Positions 8,365 through 15,481 of a stretch of DNA of 64,000 nucleotides are shown one piece after another. Numbering within the stretch: the first letter of the stretch is position 1; the number at the start of each line of letters is the position of its first letter. A model generated the notes under the pieces. The model was not told the DNA's origin. It made no database searches and saw nothing but the letters and a program-made list of their open reading frames with translations. Both the position numbers and the translations under genes were made by a program. The stretch spans positions 1,798,001 through 1,862,000 of the forward strand of contig NZ_CP065800.1 in assembly GCF_023206215.1 (NCBI RefSeq), given 5' to 3'. Source of the DNA: Butyrivibrio fibrisolvens. GTDB lineage: Bacteria; Bacillota; Clostridia; Lachnospirales; Lachnospiraceae.

Positions 8365-8865
8365 TTGAAATCATTTATAAACCGCTTATTATCTACTGAG
8401 AGAAAAAAGTTTGTAATACCATACATCTCTACTAGTGATCTAATTGCCAAAGGATGGCAGTCTAAGACATTCAAACCAAATCCATACAAGCCAGAAAAGA
8501 AAATATTTGATACTCGAAGAGGAGAGAAGGTCAGATCTAAATCTGAAGCTATTATCGCAGATACTCTATACGAGTTTGGAATACCATATCGATATGAATA
8601 TCCTGTCCAAATGGCAAACGGAGAAATAAGATACCCAGATTTCATGCTACTGAATTTAAAGACCAAACAAGAAATCTATTTTGAGCATTTTGGGAGGATG
8701 GGAGATGCGGGGTACAGAATGGATGCCATGGAAAAGATGGATTTGTACAGAGCTAGTGGAATCTATCCGGGAGAAAACCTGATTTTTACATATGAGACTG
8801 AAGAAAAGCCCTTAGACATAAAAGGAATGAGAAAGATGTTGCTTGAATTATTCTGCATTGATTAA
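8365..8865 (+). CDS. PD-(D/E)XK-like nuclease domain protein, possibly 5'-truncated
   Basis: The 166-residue product has a nuclease-like core: a helix with RSKSEAIIADTLYEFGIPY, then YPDFMLLN (candidate catalytic Asp) and IYFEHFGRMG (candidate Glu plus His), resembling the nuclease module often attached to UvrD-like helicases. The only start (TTG 8365) has no ribosome-binding site and lies just after a hairpin, so this may be a gene remnant lacking its 5' part. No helicase motifs are seen. Family assignment rests on motif pattern only. Confidence 0.5.
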   Translation: MKSFINRLLSTERKKFVIPYISTSDLIAKGWQSKTFKPNPYKPEKKIFDTRRGEKVRSKSEAIIADTLYEFGIPYRYEYPVQMANGEIRYPDFMLLNLKTKQEIYFEHFGRMGDAGYRMDAMEKMDLYRASGIYPGENLIFTYETEEKPLDIKGMRKMLLELFCID

Positions 8866-8982
8866 AATAGATACAAAAAGTGGCGAAGGATGACGCTGAT
8901 AAAGCTCTTTTCCACCGTTGAAGTGGTTAGGGCCAAAGATAAAAACAAGGTCAAAAACAAAGGATAAGATTGAGGTTTAAAC

Positions 8983-9099
8983 ATGGTAAAGCAGATAGTT
9001 AGAGATCAGTTCTTTTTACAACAGAAGTCGGAGCCTGCAACCAAGGCAGACAAGCAGGTTGTAGATGATCTTCTTGATACTTTGCTTCAAGGACTATAG
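8983..9099 (+). pseudogene. N-terminal fragment of peptide deformylase
   Basis: From the ATG at 8983 the frame encodes 38 residues starting MVKQIVRDQFFLQQKSEPAT and ending LLDTLLQGL before TAG. This matches the N-terminal helix region of type 2-like deformylases just before the GxAAxQ motif, which is absent, so the product cannot be active. The next gene begins immediately after the stop. The functional def is at 53900-54391. Confidence 0.6.
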
Positions 9100-9708
9100 A
9101 TGAGTAAGGATATTTTTTATGATAAGGATATTCGGGAACCATTGTTTGATTTTCTGGAAGACTCATTTGGAAAAGTGAGGATTCTTGAGGAGAAAAGAAC
9201 CGGCAGTGCCAGGGCAGACGTCGTCATGATTACACCGGATTTTCTGTACGGCATAGAGATCAAAAGTGATGCTGATACATATGCCAGGCTTGAGAAACAA
9301 GTCAAGAACTATAACTGGTATTATGATCGTAACATTATTGTTGTTGGTTCATCACACGCAGCTCATGTAAAGGAGCATGTACCTGACTGGTGGGGAATTA
9401 TCACTGTTGAAGCTGACGAGAGCGGTGCGCCTGACTTTTATGTGATGAGACAAGCAGAGGTAAATCCCAGGGTCAAGGATAAGAGAAAAATCTCCATCCT
9501 GTGGAGGACTGAGTTAAATCATCTTTTAGAGAGAAATGATCTTCCCAAATATAGAGAAAAGAGCAAGCTGTTCGTTCAGGAAAAGCTCATTGAAAAAGTT
9601 CCCGGTGAAATCCTGTGGAAGCAGGCATATGAGAAATTGTTTGAGAGAGACTATAACACAATAGCGGAAGAAATTGAGACATATAGAAAGAATCGAAGAA
9701 AAGCATAG
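9100..9708 (+). CDS. sce7726-family protein (predicted PD-(D/E)XK nuclease)
   Basis: The 202-residue product shows the family's nuclease-like signature ARADVVMITPDFLYGIEIKS: an Asp and the E-x-K pair of the catalytic core, followed by a lysine-rich helix and YYDRNIIVVGSSHA. The family is frequent in accessory regions; its function is not established. It starts directly at the stop of the deformylase fragment, which may supply translational coupling. It looks full length. Confidence 0.65.
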   Translation: MSKDIFYDKDIREPLFDFLEDSFGKVRILEEKRTGSARADVVMITPDFLYGIEIKSDADTYARLEKQVKNYNWYYDRNIIVVGSSHAAHVKEHVPDWWGIITVEADESGAPDFYVMRQAEVNPRVKDKRKISILWRTELNHLLERNDLPKYREKSKLFVQEKLIEKVPGEILWKQAYEKLFERDYNTIAEEIETYRKNRRKA

Positions 9709-9725
9709 AAGGATGGAAAAGTGTA

Positions 9726-9878
9726 ATGGTCATAGCTGTTAGCGCATGCCTTTTAGGTGAGAACTGCAAATACAATGGTGGAAATAACTACAGCGAGAAG
9801 GTCAGGGCTTTCTGTGAAGGGCATGAAGTAGAAGTACCAGAAGATATTCCGGAGAAATGCCGGAAAGAGCGCTTGTAG
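9726..9878 (+). pseudogene. N-terminal fragment of a DUF523 protein
   Basis: The 50-residue frame begins MVIAVSACLLGENCKYNGGN, the conserved N-terminus of DUF523 proteins (ACLLG-x2-C-x-Y-x-GG-N). The downstream CPE and PR motifs expected in the full protein of about 150 residues are missing. The frame runs out where sequence of a nitroreductase-like gene begins in another frame at 9857, so the junction is a recombination scar. Confidence 0.6.
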
Positions 9879-10102
9879 AAAAAGTGATTGAGGCAGGCAG
9901 ATATGCGCCTAGCGGTGGAAATAATCAGACTACCCACTTCATTGTTTTTTCAGATGCCGAAATTCTTTCTGACATGGCGGGATTAGTCTGCAAAGAGTTT
10001 GCAGAAATGGAAATCGCTGAGGGTATGTACTCTTCCTTGAAGAATTCGATAAATGCGGCAAACCAAACTGTGAATAAACGCAAGGATATGGAAGTGTATT
10101 AG
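9857..10102 (+). pseudogene. Internal fragment of a nitroreductase-family gene
   Basis: The 81-residue frame contains VIEAGRYAPSGGNNQTTHFI, the FMN-contact region near the N-terminus of nitroreductases. The preceding RRSxR segment and the C-terminal half are absent, so the FMN site is incomplete. It overlaps the end of the DUF523 fragment by 22 bases in a different frame. No ribosome-binding site is seen. It is most likely a non-functional remnant. Confidence 0.6.
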
Positions 10103-10221
10103 GTGATAATTCTGATATAACCCCAGGCTATCATCAGCCATAGGTAAATACATACGCAGAGTAAGCGCTACTAACTATATAATGGTAACAGAGACCGATA
10201 CATCTTGTGAGGAGGACGAAT

Positions 10222-10539
10222 ATGAAGCGTGATACAGTAGTTACTAAACTTAGAAAGCTAGCAGAAAATGCCGATGTTTCAAATGTGGATTTTCTTGCCG
10301 TTCAGGTGAATCTGACAGATCAGGATCCCGGAGTGTTCTACGTTGAAGTTAAGGACCACAAGATCAATATAGAGCCTTACGATTACCATGACAGGAACTG
10401 CGCTATATCAATCAAGTCCGATGATTTTAATAAGCTAATCAGTGGAAAGTTAGATCCTATAGCAGCTTTTACTATCGGCAAACTTAAGGTTGACGGTGAT
10501 GTAGGGAAGGCTTTGGAATTTTCCAAGCTTCTTAAATGA
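10222..10539 (+). CDS. SCP2 sterol-binding domain protein
   Basis: The 105-residue product has the C-terminal signature of the SCP2 fold (LISGKLDPIAAFTIGKLKVDGDVGKALEFSKLL), in which a short hydrophobic tunnel binds lipids. The ATG at 10222 has GAGGAGG nine bases upstream; an in-frame GTG at 10207 is less likely because it overlaps that site. The ligand in bacteria is unknown. It is followed 17 bases later by ybaK, suggesting co-transcription. Confidence 0.8.
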   Translation: MKRDTVVTKLRKLAENADVSNVDFLAVQVNLTDQDPGVFYVEVKDHKINIEPYDYHDRNCAISIKSDDFNKLISGKLDPIAAFTIGKLKVDGDVGKALEFSKLLK

Positions 10540-10556
10540 TCGGGGAGTAAGCAGAC

Positions 10557-11036
10557 ATGATTAATGAAAGGGTAAAAGAGTTTCTTGTCTCCAATAATCT
10601 TGGTGATAGGCTTACTGAGCATGCAGAGACGATTGATACAGTTGAACATGCTGCACAGCAGATAGGTTGCACCAAACCGGAGATTGCAAAGACATTGTCT
10701 TTTGTGGTAGATGAAAAGCCTGTAATTGTGGTAATGGCAGGCGATGGTAAGGTTAACAGTTCTAAGTTCAAATCACTATTTCACACTAAGCCACACATGA
10801 TACCCAGAGATCAGGTAGAGAGTATCACGGGATTCCAGCCAGGTGGAGTATGTCCTTTTGCTGTGGCTGATGACATCCCTATCTGGCTGGATGTATCCAT
10901 GAAGAGATTTGAATATGTCCACCCTGCAGGAGGTAATGAGTTTACTTCTGTTAAAGTTACACCTTCAGAGCTTGAAGCTGTTACAGGAGCCGAGGGCTGG
11001 TGCGATGTGTGCAAGGGATGGGAAGAAGACGAGTAA
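10557..11036 (+). CDS. YbaK/EbsC-family aminoacyl-tRNA deacylase
   Basis: The 159-residue product carries family markers: a KVNSSKFKSLF segment with the catalytic-region lysine, the FQPGGVCPFAV loop and a GNEFTSVKVTPSEL tail. YbaK-type proteins deacylate mischarged tRNA (for example Cys-tRNA-Pro) in trans. It lies between an SCP2-domain gene and a flavin reductase-like gene, all on + with short gaps. Confidence 0.85.
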   Translation: MINERVKEFLVSNNLGDRLTEHAETIDTVEHAAQQIGCTKPEIAKTLSFVVDEKPVIVVMAGDGKVNSSKFKSLFHTKPHMIPRDQVESITGFQPGGVCPFAVADDIPIWLDVSMKRFEYVHPAGGNEFTSVKVTPSELEAVTGAEGWCDVCKGWEEDE

Positions 11037-11063
11037 CAGTGTTTGTGCTAAAGGAGGAAACAG

Positions 11064-11615
11064 ATGAGCAGAGTTAATTTTGGAGCAAAACCACTTATGT
11101 ACCCGCAGCCAGTTCTTATCATTGCAACATATGATGAGAATGGAGTACCGAATGCTATGAACGCAGCCTGGGGTATAACCACTGACTTTAAAGAGATTTC
11201 AATCAGCCTGTCTGAACACAAGACTACTGACAATCTCGCAAAGAGAGGTGCTTTCACAGTAAGTCTTGCTACTGAAGACCAGGTGATTCCCTGCGATTAT
11301 GTTGGGATAGAATCAGGAAGAAAAGTACCTGATAAGTTTGAAAAGGCCGGATTCCACGCAACAAAGAGTGAGTTTGTTGATGCACCTTTGATTGATGAAC
11401 TTCCTGTTGCTCTTGAGTGTAAGGTAAAGAGCTTTGAGGATGGCATTCTGATTGGAGAAATCGTAAATGTCTCTGCAGATGAAAGTGTAGTGACAGATGG
11501 AGCGGTTGATATCACCAAACTTAAGCCTATAAGCTTTGATCCATTTGGTAATGGATATTACGGAGTTGGAGAAAAGGTGGGCAATGCTTTTAAGGATGGC
11601 GCAAAGCTGAAGTGA
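11064..11615 (+). CDS. Flavin reductase-like FMN-binding split-barrel protein
   Basis: The 183-residue product has the N-terminal PQPVLIIATYDENGVPNAMNAAW segment and the AFTVSL motif of flavin reductase-like proteins, which bind FMN in a split beta-barrel. AAAGGAGG precedes the ATG. The redox partner is not identifiable. About 235 bases of non-coding sequence with no recognisable gene follow. Confidence 0.85.
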   Translation: MSRVNFGAKPLMYPQPVLIIATYDENGVPNAMNAAWGITTDFKEISISLSEHKTTDNLAKRGAFTVSLATEDQVIPCDYVGIESGRKVPDKFEKAGFHATKSEFVDAPLIDELPVALECKVKSFEDGILIGEIVNVSADESVVTDGAVDITKLKPISFDPFGNGYYGVGEKVGNAFKDGAKLK

Positions 11616-11849
11616 TAAAGAGATTTAAAGAGGGGCAAAAAGTTATTGACAGCTAACAGGGCTATGTCTATACTTACAACTAATAATCTTGGAGGAATGC
11701 CAGTTATATGACAAATACACGTCTCGTCAATAGAATGGTGGTCAATTATGTGTTCGTGGAAAATATTCAGGGGCTTAGATTACCATGCGAGATGAGGCGT
11801 TCTATATGATGAATCTGTAAACTGTTTGATTCATTGAACAAGAATATTT
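11616..11849. other. Non-coding spacer with short open frames
   Basis: A 34-codon open frame from about 11708 (MTNTRLVNRMVVNYV...) is the only visible coding hint. I do not recognise it and consider it a remnant or chance frame. Confidence 0.4.
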
Positions 11850-11894
11850 AGACCTTATCAAGCTAAAATAGTTTTGATAAGGTCTATTTTTTTA
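11850..11894 (+). terminator. Intrinsic terminator
   Basis: A perfect 12-bp stem (AGACCTTATCAA paired with TTGATAAGGTCT) with a 12-nt loop is followed by ATTTTTTT. It sits just upstream of the truncated phosphorylase gene. Confidence 0.85.
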
Positions 11895-11913
11895 CATTCA
11901 GGAGGAGAACACT

Positions 11914-12372
11914 ATGAAAATTGCAGTTGGTTCTTGCGGAGTTCTTGCGGATCTTCCGGAGGATGCTTTTATTGTTCCGGTAAAGGCGTTGAGAGCTGAA
12001 GGTACTTCATATCACTATCTTCCAGCATCCAGATATATTGAACTTGATCAGGAACCGATAGCAGCTATCGAAAGCTCATTTAATAAACATGATCTTCCGT
12101 TTGTAACCTGTACAACCTGGACAACAGATGGCTTTTTCAGAGAGACCAAGGATATGGTGAGATACCGCCTTGAGGAAGGCTGTTCTGTGGTGGAAATGGA
12201 ATGTGCAGCCCTTGCAGCATGCTGCAGGAAACGTGGAGCGAAGTTTGGACAGTTCCTGTTCACTGCTGATTCATTGGCTAATGTGCATGAGTATGATGCC
12301 AGGTCATTTGGTACAGGGTCCCATGAGAAAGCATTGTTGCTTGGACTTGATGTTTTGAGAGATTATAACTAA
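11914..12372 (+). CDS. C-terminal part of a nucleoside phosphorylase, retaining an RBS
   Basis: The 152 residues match the C-terminal 60% of uridine/purine nucleoside phosphorylases: VGSCGVL, the substrate-binding segment EEGCSVVEMECAALAACC, and FTADSLANVHEY. The family usually has about 250 residues, so the N-terminal strands that supply part of the phosphate site are missing. An AGGAGG site lies just upstream of the ATG, so a protein could be made, but activity is doubtful. Its 3' part (from the EEGCSVV region) is duplicated at 22450-22645. Confidence 0.6.
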   Translation: MKIAVGSCGVLADLPEDAFIVPVKALRAEGTSYHYLPASRYIELDQEPIAAIESSFNKHDLPFVTCTTWTTDGFFRETKDMVRYRLEEGCSVVEMECAALAACCRKRGAKFGQFLFTADSLANVHEYDARSFGTGSHEKALLLGLDVLRDYN

Positions 12373-12386
12373 GGGTGGTGGTATGA

Positions 12387-12989
12387 ATGGCAAATCTTAT
12401 AGTAGTGTGCGGCCCTCAGGCTGTTGGCAAGATGGTGGTGGCAGAGAGCCTTAGGGATAAATTGAAATACAATCTGATGATCAATCATGACAGTATCGAG
12501 ATTTCTGACAAGATATTCGGGTTTGCGACGCCTGCGCAGAAGGAATTCAACGCTTTCTTTCGTGAAAAGGTATTCGAATTGGCTGTAAAGTATGATGTTG
12601 ACCTTATCTTTACATACGTTACAGCATTTGAATTGCAGGAGGAAAGAGATTATCTTACAAGTCTTCATGACTTATTTACAAAGAGCGGTGGGGACTTCTA
12701 CTTTGTGGAGCTCAGTGCGGATCTTGAGACCAGGCTTGCTCGCAACGAGACTCCATATAGAATGGAGAAAAAAGCTTCGAAGAAGAATGTGGAATGGAGC
12801 AGAACTAATCTTCTAGATGACAATAAGAATCACAGGCTAAATTCGTATGAGGGTGAGGTGTGGTTTACAAACCATCTTAAGGTTGACAATACAAATCTTT
12901 CACCTGAGCAGGTTGCTGATAAGATAATAGAGGCTTTTGGACTAACTCCAAATGAGAAGGAAGAAAAGGAATATCGCTTTGGGGGTTGA
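12387..12989 (+). CDS. P-loop kinase-like ATPase (AAA_33 type)
   Basis: The 200-residue product has Walker A GPQAVGKM at residues 9-16; methionine in place of Ser/Thr is a known variant in this small-kinase family. NHDSIE follows, and an arginine-containing lid region occurs near residues 110-135. It resembles nucleotide or polynucleotide kinases in size and layout, but the substrate cannot be read. It lies upstream of the tRNA array; a 5'-OH RNA kinase role would fit the RNA-repair genes downstream but is inference only. Confidence 0.6.
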   Translation: MANLIVVCGPQAVGKMVVAESLRDKLKYNLMINHDSIEISDKIFGFATPAQKEFNAFFREKVFELAVKYDVDLIFTYVTAFELQEERDYLTSLHDLFTKSGGDFYFVELSADLETRLARNETPYRMEKKASKKNVEWSRTNLLDDNKNHRLNSYEGEVWFTNHLKVDNTNLSPEQVADKIIEAFGLTPNEKEEKEYRFGG

Positions 12990-13098
12990 TTATTTTATAC
13001 TACAAATATAATGACAACTAAAGTTGCCGGTGTTATTATACGATGTAGAAAGAGATAAGCGGAGCAGATAAAGCTCCCGGAAAGGAAAAGACAGAGAC

Positions 13099-13251
13099 AT
13101 GACAACAATGAATCGCAATTATTGCCTCTATAGCGAAAGTTATGAATCATCACTCCAGAGCAAATCAGAGTGGATGTTTAATTTCATGCGCTCATTTAAG
13201 GATAGGCAAATGCGAGAAAATGTTGTTTTGGCAAAGAGCCGGATTGTATAG
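13099..13251 (+). CDS. Small hypothetical protein
   Basis: A 50-codon frame (MTTMNRNYCLYSESYESSL...) is preceded by a purine-rich stretch. I do not recognise it. It ends about 40 bases before a strong terminator, consistent with being a real small gene or a gene fragment. Confidence 0.35.
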   Translation: MTTMNRNYCLYSESYESSLQSKSEWMFNFMRSFKDRQMRENVVLAKSRIV

Positions 13252-13289
13252 AGATCGGATTGGAAGCTTATAGATAAACATGTTTGCGT

Positions 13290-13330
13290 ACCGCTTACCT
13301 TAGATGACAAGGCAAGCGGTTTTTCTTTTG
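13290..13330 (+). terminator. Intrinsic terminator upstream of the tRNA array
   Basis: ACCGCTT-A-CCTT pairs with AAGG-C-AAGCGGT (one A-C mismatch) around a 7-nt loop and is followed by TTTTTCTTTT. It lies only 14 bases before the first tRNA-like gene. Confidence 0.75.
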
Positions 13331-13343
13331 CCTAAAAATATGC

Positions 13344-13428
13344 AGAGTTGGCGTGGTTGGTACAGCATCGGTCTTGAAAACCGACATTCCTCACGGATAT
13401 CTGGGTTCGAATCCCACCTATGTCTCTT
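13344..13428 (+). tRNA. tRNA-Ser(UGA)-like gene, degenerate
   Basis: The anticodon arm CGGTC-TTGAAAA-CCGA gives anticodon TGA, with a long variable region and a normal T arm (GGGTTCGAATCCC). The acceptor ends (AGAGTTG and TGTCTCT) pair at most positions but with a mismatch and wobbles, and D-arm geometry is odd. It may be a degenerate or atypical tRNA-Ser. Confidence 0.5.
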
Positions 13429-13429
13429 A

Positions 13430-13501
13430 GGGCTTGTAGCTCAACTGGTAGAGCTGGGGACTGAAAATCCCTGCGAGGTGGTTCGCCCCCACCCGGGCCA
13501 A
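13430..13501 (+). tRNA. tRNA-Phe(GAA)
   Basis: The anticodon loop CTGAAAA within a GGGA/TCCC stem gives GAA. T arm GGTGG-TTCGCCC-CCACC. Acceptor GGGCTTG pairs with CGGGCCA except for position 1-72 (G-A). It is divergent from a standard bacterial tRNA-Phe and could be atypical or decaying. No CCA encoded in place. Confidence 0.65.
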
Positions 13502-13505
13502 TTAT

Positions 13506-13577
13506 GCTTCCTTGGCAGAGCGGATATGCACCGGCCTTTTAAGCCGAGAGATGCGGGTTCAACCCCCGTGGGGAGCA
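13506..13577 (+). tRNA. tRNA-Lys(UUU)
   Basis: Acceptor GCTTCCT pairs fully (with wobbles) with GGGGAGC. The anticodon loop CTTTTAA gives TTT. T arm GCGGG-TTCAACC-CCCGT. The D arm is unusual for Lys. Confidence 0.65.
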
Positions 13578-13581
13578 CTAA

Positions 13582-13654
13582 GCTGTTGTAGCTCAGTTGG
13601 AAGAGCAGCAGACTCTTAATCTGAAGGTCGTGGGTTCGAGCCCCACTAACAGCA
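13582..13654 (+). tRNA. tRNA-Lys(CUU)
   Basis: Cloverleaf is complete: acceptor GCTGTTG/TAACAGC, D stem GCTC/GAGC, anticodon loop CTCTTAA (CTT), T arm GTGGG-TTCGAGC-CCCAC. Its 3' half (from 13617) is repeated at 22643-22660. Confidence 0.88.
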
Positions 13655-13658
13655 TTAT

Positions 13659-13731
13659 TGCGGTATAGCTCAATTGGTAGAGCACCTGACTCTGACTCAG
13701 GGTGTTGCAGGTTCGAGTCCTGCTACCGTAG
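13659..13731 (+). tRNA. tRNA-Gln(CUG)
   Basis: Acceptor TGCGGTA/TACCGTA, anticodon loop CTCTGAC in a CCTGA/TCAGG stem gives CTG, and T arm GCAGG-TTCGAGT-CCTGC. The weak first pair T1-A72 is typical of tRNA-Gln. It is complete. Confidence 0.88.
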
Positions 13732-13735
13732 TTTT

Positions 13736-13859
13736 GGACACATAGCTCAATCGGCAGAGCGCCCAGCTGTTAACCGGGAGGTTGTGGGTTCGATCTACGC
13801 TCCGCTCCGGTCGTTGCTAAGCAGATGTCCCCCGGACATCTAGCAACCCTCTGTGTCCG
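13736..13859 (+). tRNA. tRNA-Asn(GUU) with a 58-nt T loop
   Basis: Acceptor GGACACA (13736-13742) pairs perfectly with TGTGTCC (13852-13858), and the anticodon loop CTGTTAA gives GTT. The T-stem strand GTGGG (13784-13788) and the strand CCCTC (13847-13851) pair at four of five positions, but 58 nt lie between them instead of 7. The insert contains a strong nested hairpin: AGATGTCC/GGACATCT inside GTTGCT/AGCAAC. The normal loop start TTCGATC is kept. Confidence 0.7.
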
Positions 13860-13863
13860 CTAT

Positions 13864-13981
13864 TCCAGGATAGCGTGGGAGGTAGAGCATCCGCTTCATA
13901 CGCGGAAGGTTATGGGATCCCTCGCAGAGCTCGGAGTCGCAAGCATGGCATCCCCCAGATGCCTGTTACCCGTTTCTGGGA
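13864..13981 (+). tRNA. tRNA-Met(CAU) with a 52-nt T loop
   Basis: Acceptor TCCAGGA (13864-13870) pairs at all seven positions (two wobbles) with TTCTGGG (13974-13980), discriminator A. The anticodon loop TTCATAC in TCCGC/GCGGA gives CAT. T-stem strands ATGGG (13912-13916) and CCCGT (13969-13973) pair fully but enclose 52 nt. That insert is 47/52 identical to the one at 22661-22712. Elongator, initiator or Ile2 identity cannot be decided. Confidence 0.7.
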
Positions 13982-14017
13982 CTATTATTTAATCATTTTG
14001 ATAGAGCGATTTTCTAA

Positions 14018-14032
14018 TTTATCAACCACGGG
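14018..14032 (+). repeat. TTATCAACCACG motif, copy 1
   Basis: TTTATCAACCACGGG; related copies lie at 15891 and 20561. This copy lacks the downstream TGACAG half. Confidence 0.45.
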
Positions 14033-14069
14033 TTTATATACAATGGAATTAATCTACAATACAATATAT

Positions 14070-14234
14070 ATGAGAAAAGGAATAGGTTTATTGATTACAT
14101 GGTATGTGCCGGAATATAAAGAGATAGAAGACCGATATTTTGAAGAAAGTAGGAAACTTGACCAATATAGAGACGAGTGCAAGGACAGAGCTATTGATAT
14201 GTTTAAAGAATGGTTTTGGGAACTTTGGGATTGA
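14070..14234 (+). CDS. Small hypothetical protein
   Basis: The 54-residue frame (MRKGIGLLITWYVPEYKEI... ending FKEWFWELWD) is charged and probably helical in its second half. An upstream in-frame ATG is at 14043. Neither start has a good ribosome-binding site. I do not recognise it. It lies between tRNA-Met and the regulator gene. Confidence 0.35.
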   Translation: MRKGIGLLITWYVPEYKEIEDRYFEESRKLDQYRDECKDRAIDMFKEWFWELWD

Positions 14235-14276
14235 TGAAAAGATTACATTCAGAGTAGACATAGAGGGAAAATATTT

Positions 14277-14633
14277 ATGGATGAAGAATATGAAAAAATA
14301 ATGGAAATCATTGAAATGAATAGATTTCGGCAGAGACTGGGACTATTGGATTACACAGCATGTTGGGAAGAACCTGACAGGGTAAAGGGTCTTGATCTTG
14401 AAGCTACAAAGAAAAGGGTGTGTGATCTTATTAAAGCAAAGGGGTTAAAAGATAAGACTATCGCTGATAAATTGGGTATTACTCCACAGGCGGTTAATAA
14501 ATGGCGCCATAAAGGATCATTTTTCGTGATTGAAAACCTTTATGTTCTCAGCGGTCTCTTGGGTGTAAGTGTTGATAAACTTTTAGTTCCTGTAGCCGTA
14601 AAGAAATGGGAAGTACTGATTGAGAAAAGATGA
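14277..14633 (+). CDS. XRE-family helix-turn-helix protein
   Basis: The 118-residue product has a Cro/cI-type helix-turn-helix at about residues 50-100: IKAKGLKDKTIADKLGITPQ is the first half, AVNKWRHKG the recognition helix region, and SGLLGVSVDKLL the closing helix. The N-terminal 45 residues are unlike standard regulators. GAGGGA precedes the ATG. Its position at the head of the phosphoesterase and RNA-repair genes makes it a candidate local regulator. Confidence 0.75.
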   Translation: MDEEYEKIMEIIEMNRFRQRLGLLDYTACWEEPDRVKGLDLEATKKRVCDLIKAKGLKDKTIADKLGITPQAVNKWRHKGSFFVIENLYVLSGLLGVSVDKLLVPVAVKKWEVLIEKR

Positions 14634-14689
14634 GAGTCTTGATATTAGTGAAGCACTGAAACAGATGGAATAATTGGAGATTTTTTGAA

Positions 14690-15388
14690 ATGAGCAGAGT
14701 ACTTGTGATTCCTGATGTACATTTAAAGCCATGGATTTTTGATATGGCTGATAGAGTTGATGAGAACAGCTACGATGACATCGTGATTCTTGGAGATCTG
14801 GTAGATGATTGGGGAAAGGAAAATGATTTAGACGCATATAACGAGACTTTGGACAGGGCTGCTGAATTTGGCAAAGAGCATGATCAGTCATTGTGGTGCT
14901 ATGGTAATCACGATGTATCTTATCTTTGGGATGCCATGGAATCGGGATATTCTGTCCAGGCAAGGATAACTGCTATTGAAGGCATTACCAGACTGGAACG
15001 TGTTCTTGATGAACGTTATAGATTTGTCCATAAAATTGATGATGTGCTATTCAGTCATGCCGGTCTTACGGAAAGTTTTGTCTTTCAGACGTGTGGATAT
15101 CATATAAAAGAGATAGAGGATATCCTTGCAAGGATTAACCGTATGGGTAAGCAGGAACTGTGGAGGGATAATTCACCAATCTGGGCAAGACCTCAGGCTG
15201 ATTTCTACCGAATGTTCAGGGATGATCTCTTTTATCAGGTTGTGGGACATACACCTGTAGAGGAACCACTTGATCTAGGAGGAGTACTGACGCTGGATCT
15301 TTTTTCAACATACTCAAATGGGGATCCGTATGGTAACCAGAAGCTGTATATTGTGGATACTGCAACCCGGAAGTTTGAAGAAGCATAA
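14690..15388 (+). CDS. Calcineurin-like metallophosphoesterase
   Basis: The 232-residue product has the full metal-binding motif set: D9-x-H11 (IPDVHLK), GDLVDDW near 35-41, GNHD at 72-75, FSHAG and VVGHTPVEEP. It is a single-domain soluble enzyme of the Ser/Thr phosphatase-ApaH-like group. The substrate may be protein, dinucleotide or RNA ends; in the bacterial Pnkp repair enzyme a related phosphoesterase domain heals 2',3'-cyclic phosphate RNA ends, and the neighbouring ligases make that an attractive but unproven role. Confidence 0.85.
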   Translation: MSRVLVIPDVHLKPWIFDMADRVDENSYDDIVILGDLVDDWGKENDLDAYNETLDRAAEFGKEHDQSLWCYGNHDVSYLWDAMESGYSVQARITAIEGITRLERVLDERYRFVHKIDDVLFSHAGLTESFVFQTCGYHIKEIEDILARINRMGKQELWRDNSPIWARPQADFYRMFRDDLFYQVVGHTPVEEPLDLGGVLTLDLFSTYSNGDPYGNQKLYIVDTATRKFEEA

Positions 15389-15441
15389 TTATTTTTGCTG
15401 ATTTAGAAAAAAGTGCTTTACAAGTCATTATACAGGTGCTA

Positions 15442-15481
15442 ATCAAAATAAATAGGAAGTGCCTGTCCTATTTATTTTGAT
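15442..15481. terminator. Perfect 16-bp inverted repeat, probable terminator
   Basis: ATCAAAATAAATAGGA (15442-15457) and its exact complement (15466-15481) flank an 8-nt loop. The stem itself ends in an A/T-rich tract, so it could terminate transcription in either direction after the phosphoesterase gene. Confidence 0.55.

Noticed and set aside
13796..13846. The hairpin insert in tRNA-Asn as an integron attC site
   Set aside because: GTTGCTA/TAGCAAC does not fit the RYYYAAC/GTTRRRY core pair, and no integron integrase is encoded in the window.
13875..14234. 119-codon open frame starting inside tRNA-Met
   Set aside because: Its first 56 codons are tRNA and insert sequence; only the last part could be a real small gene.
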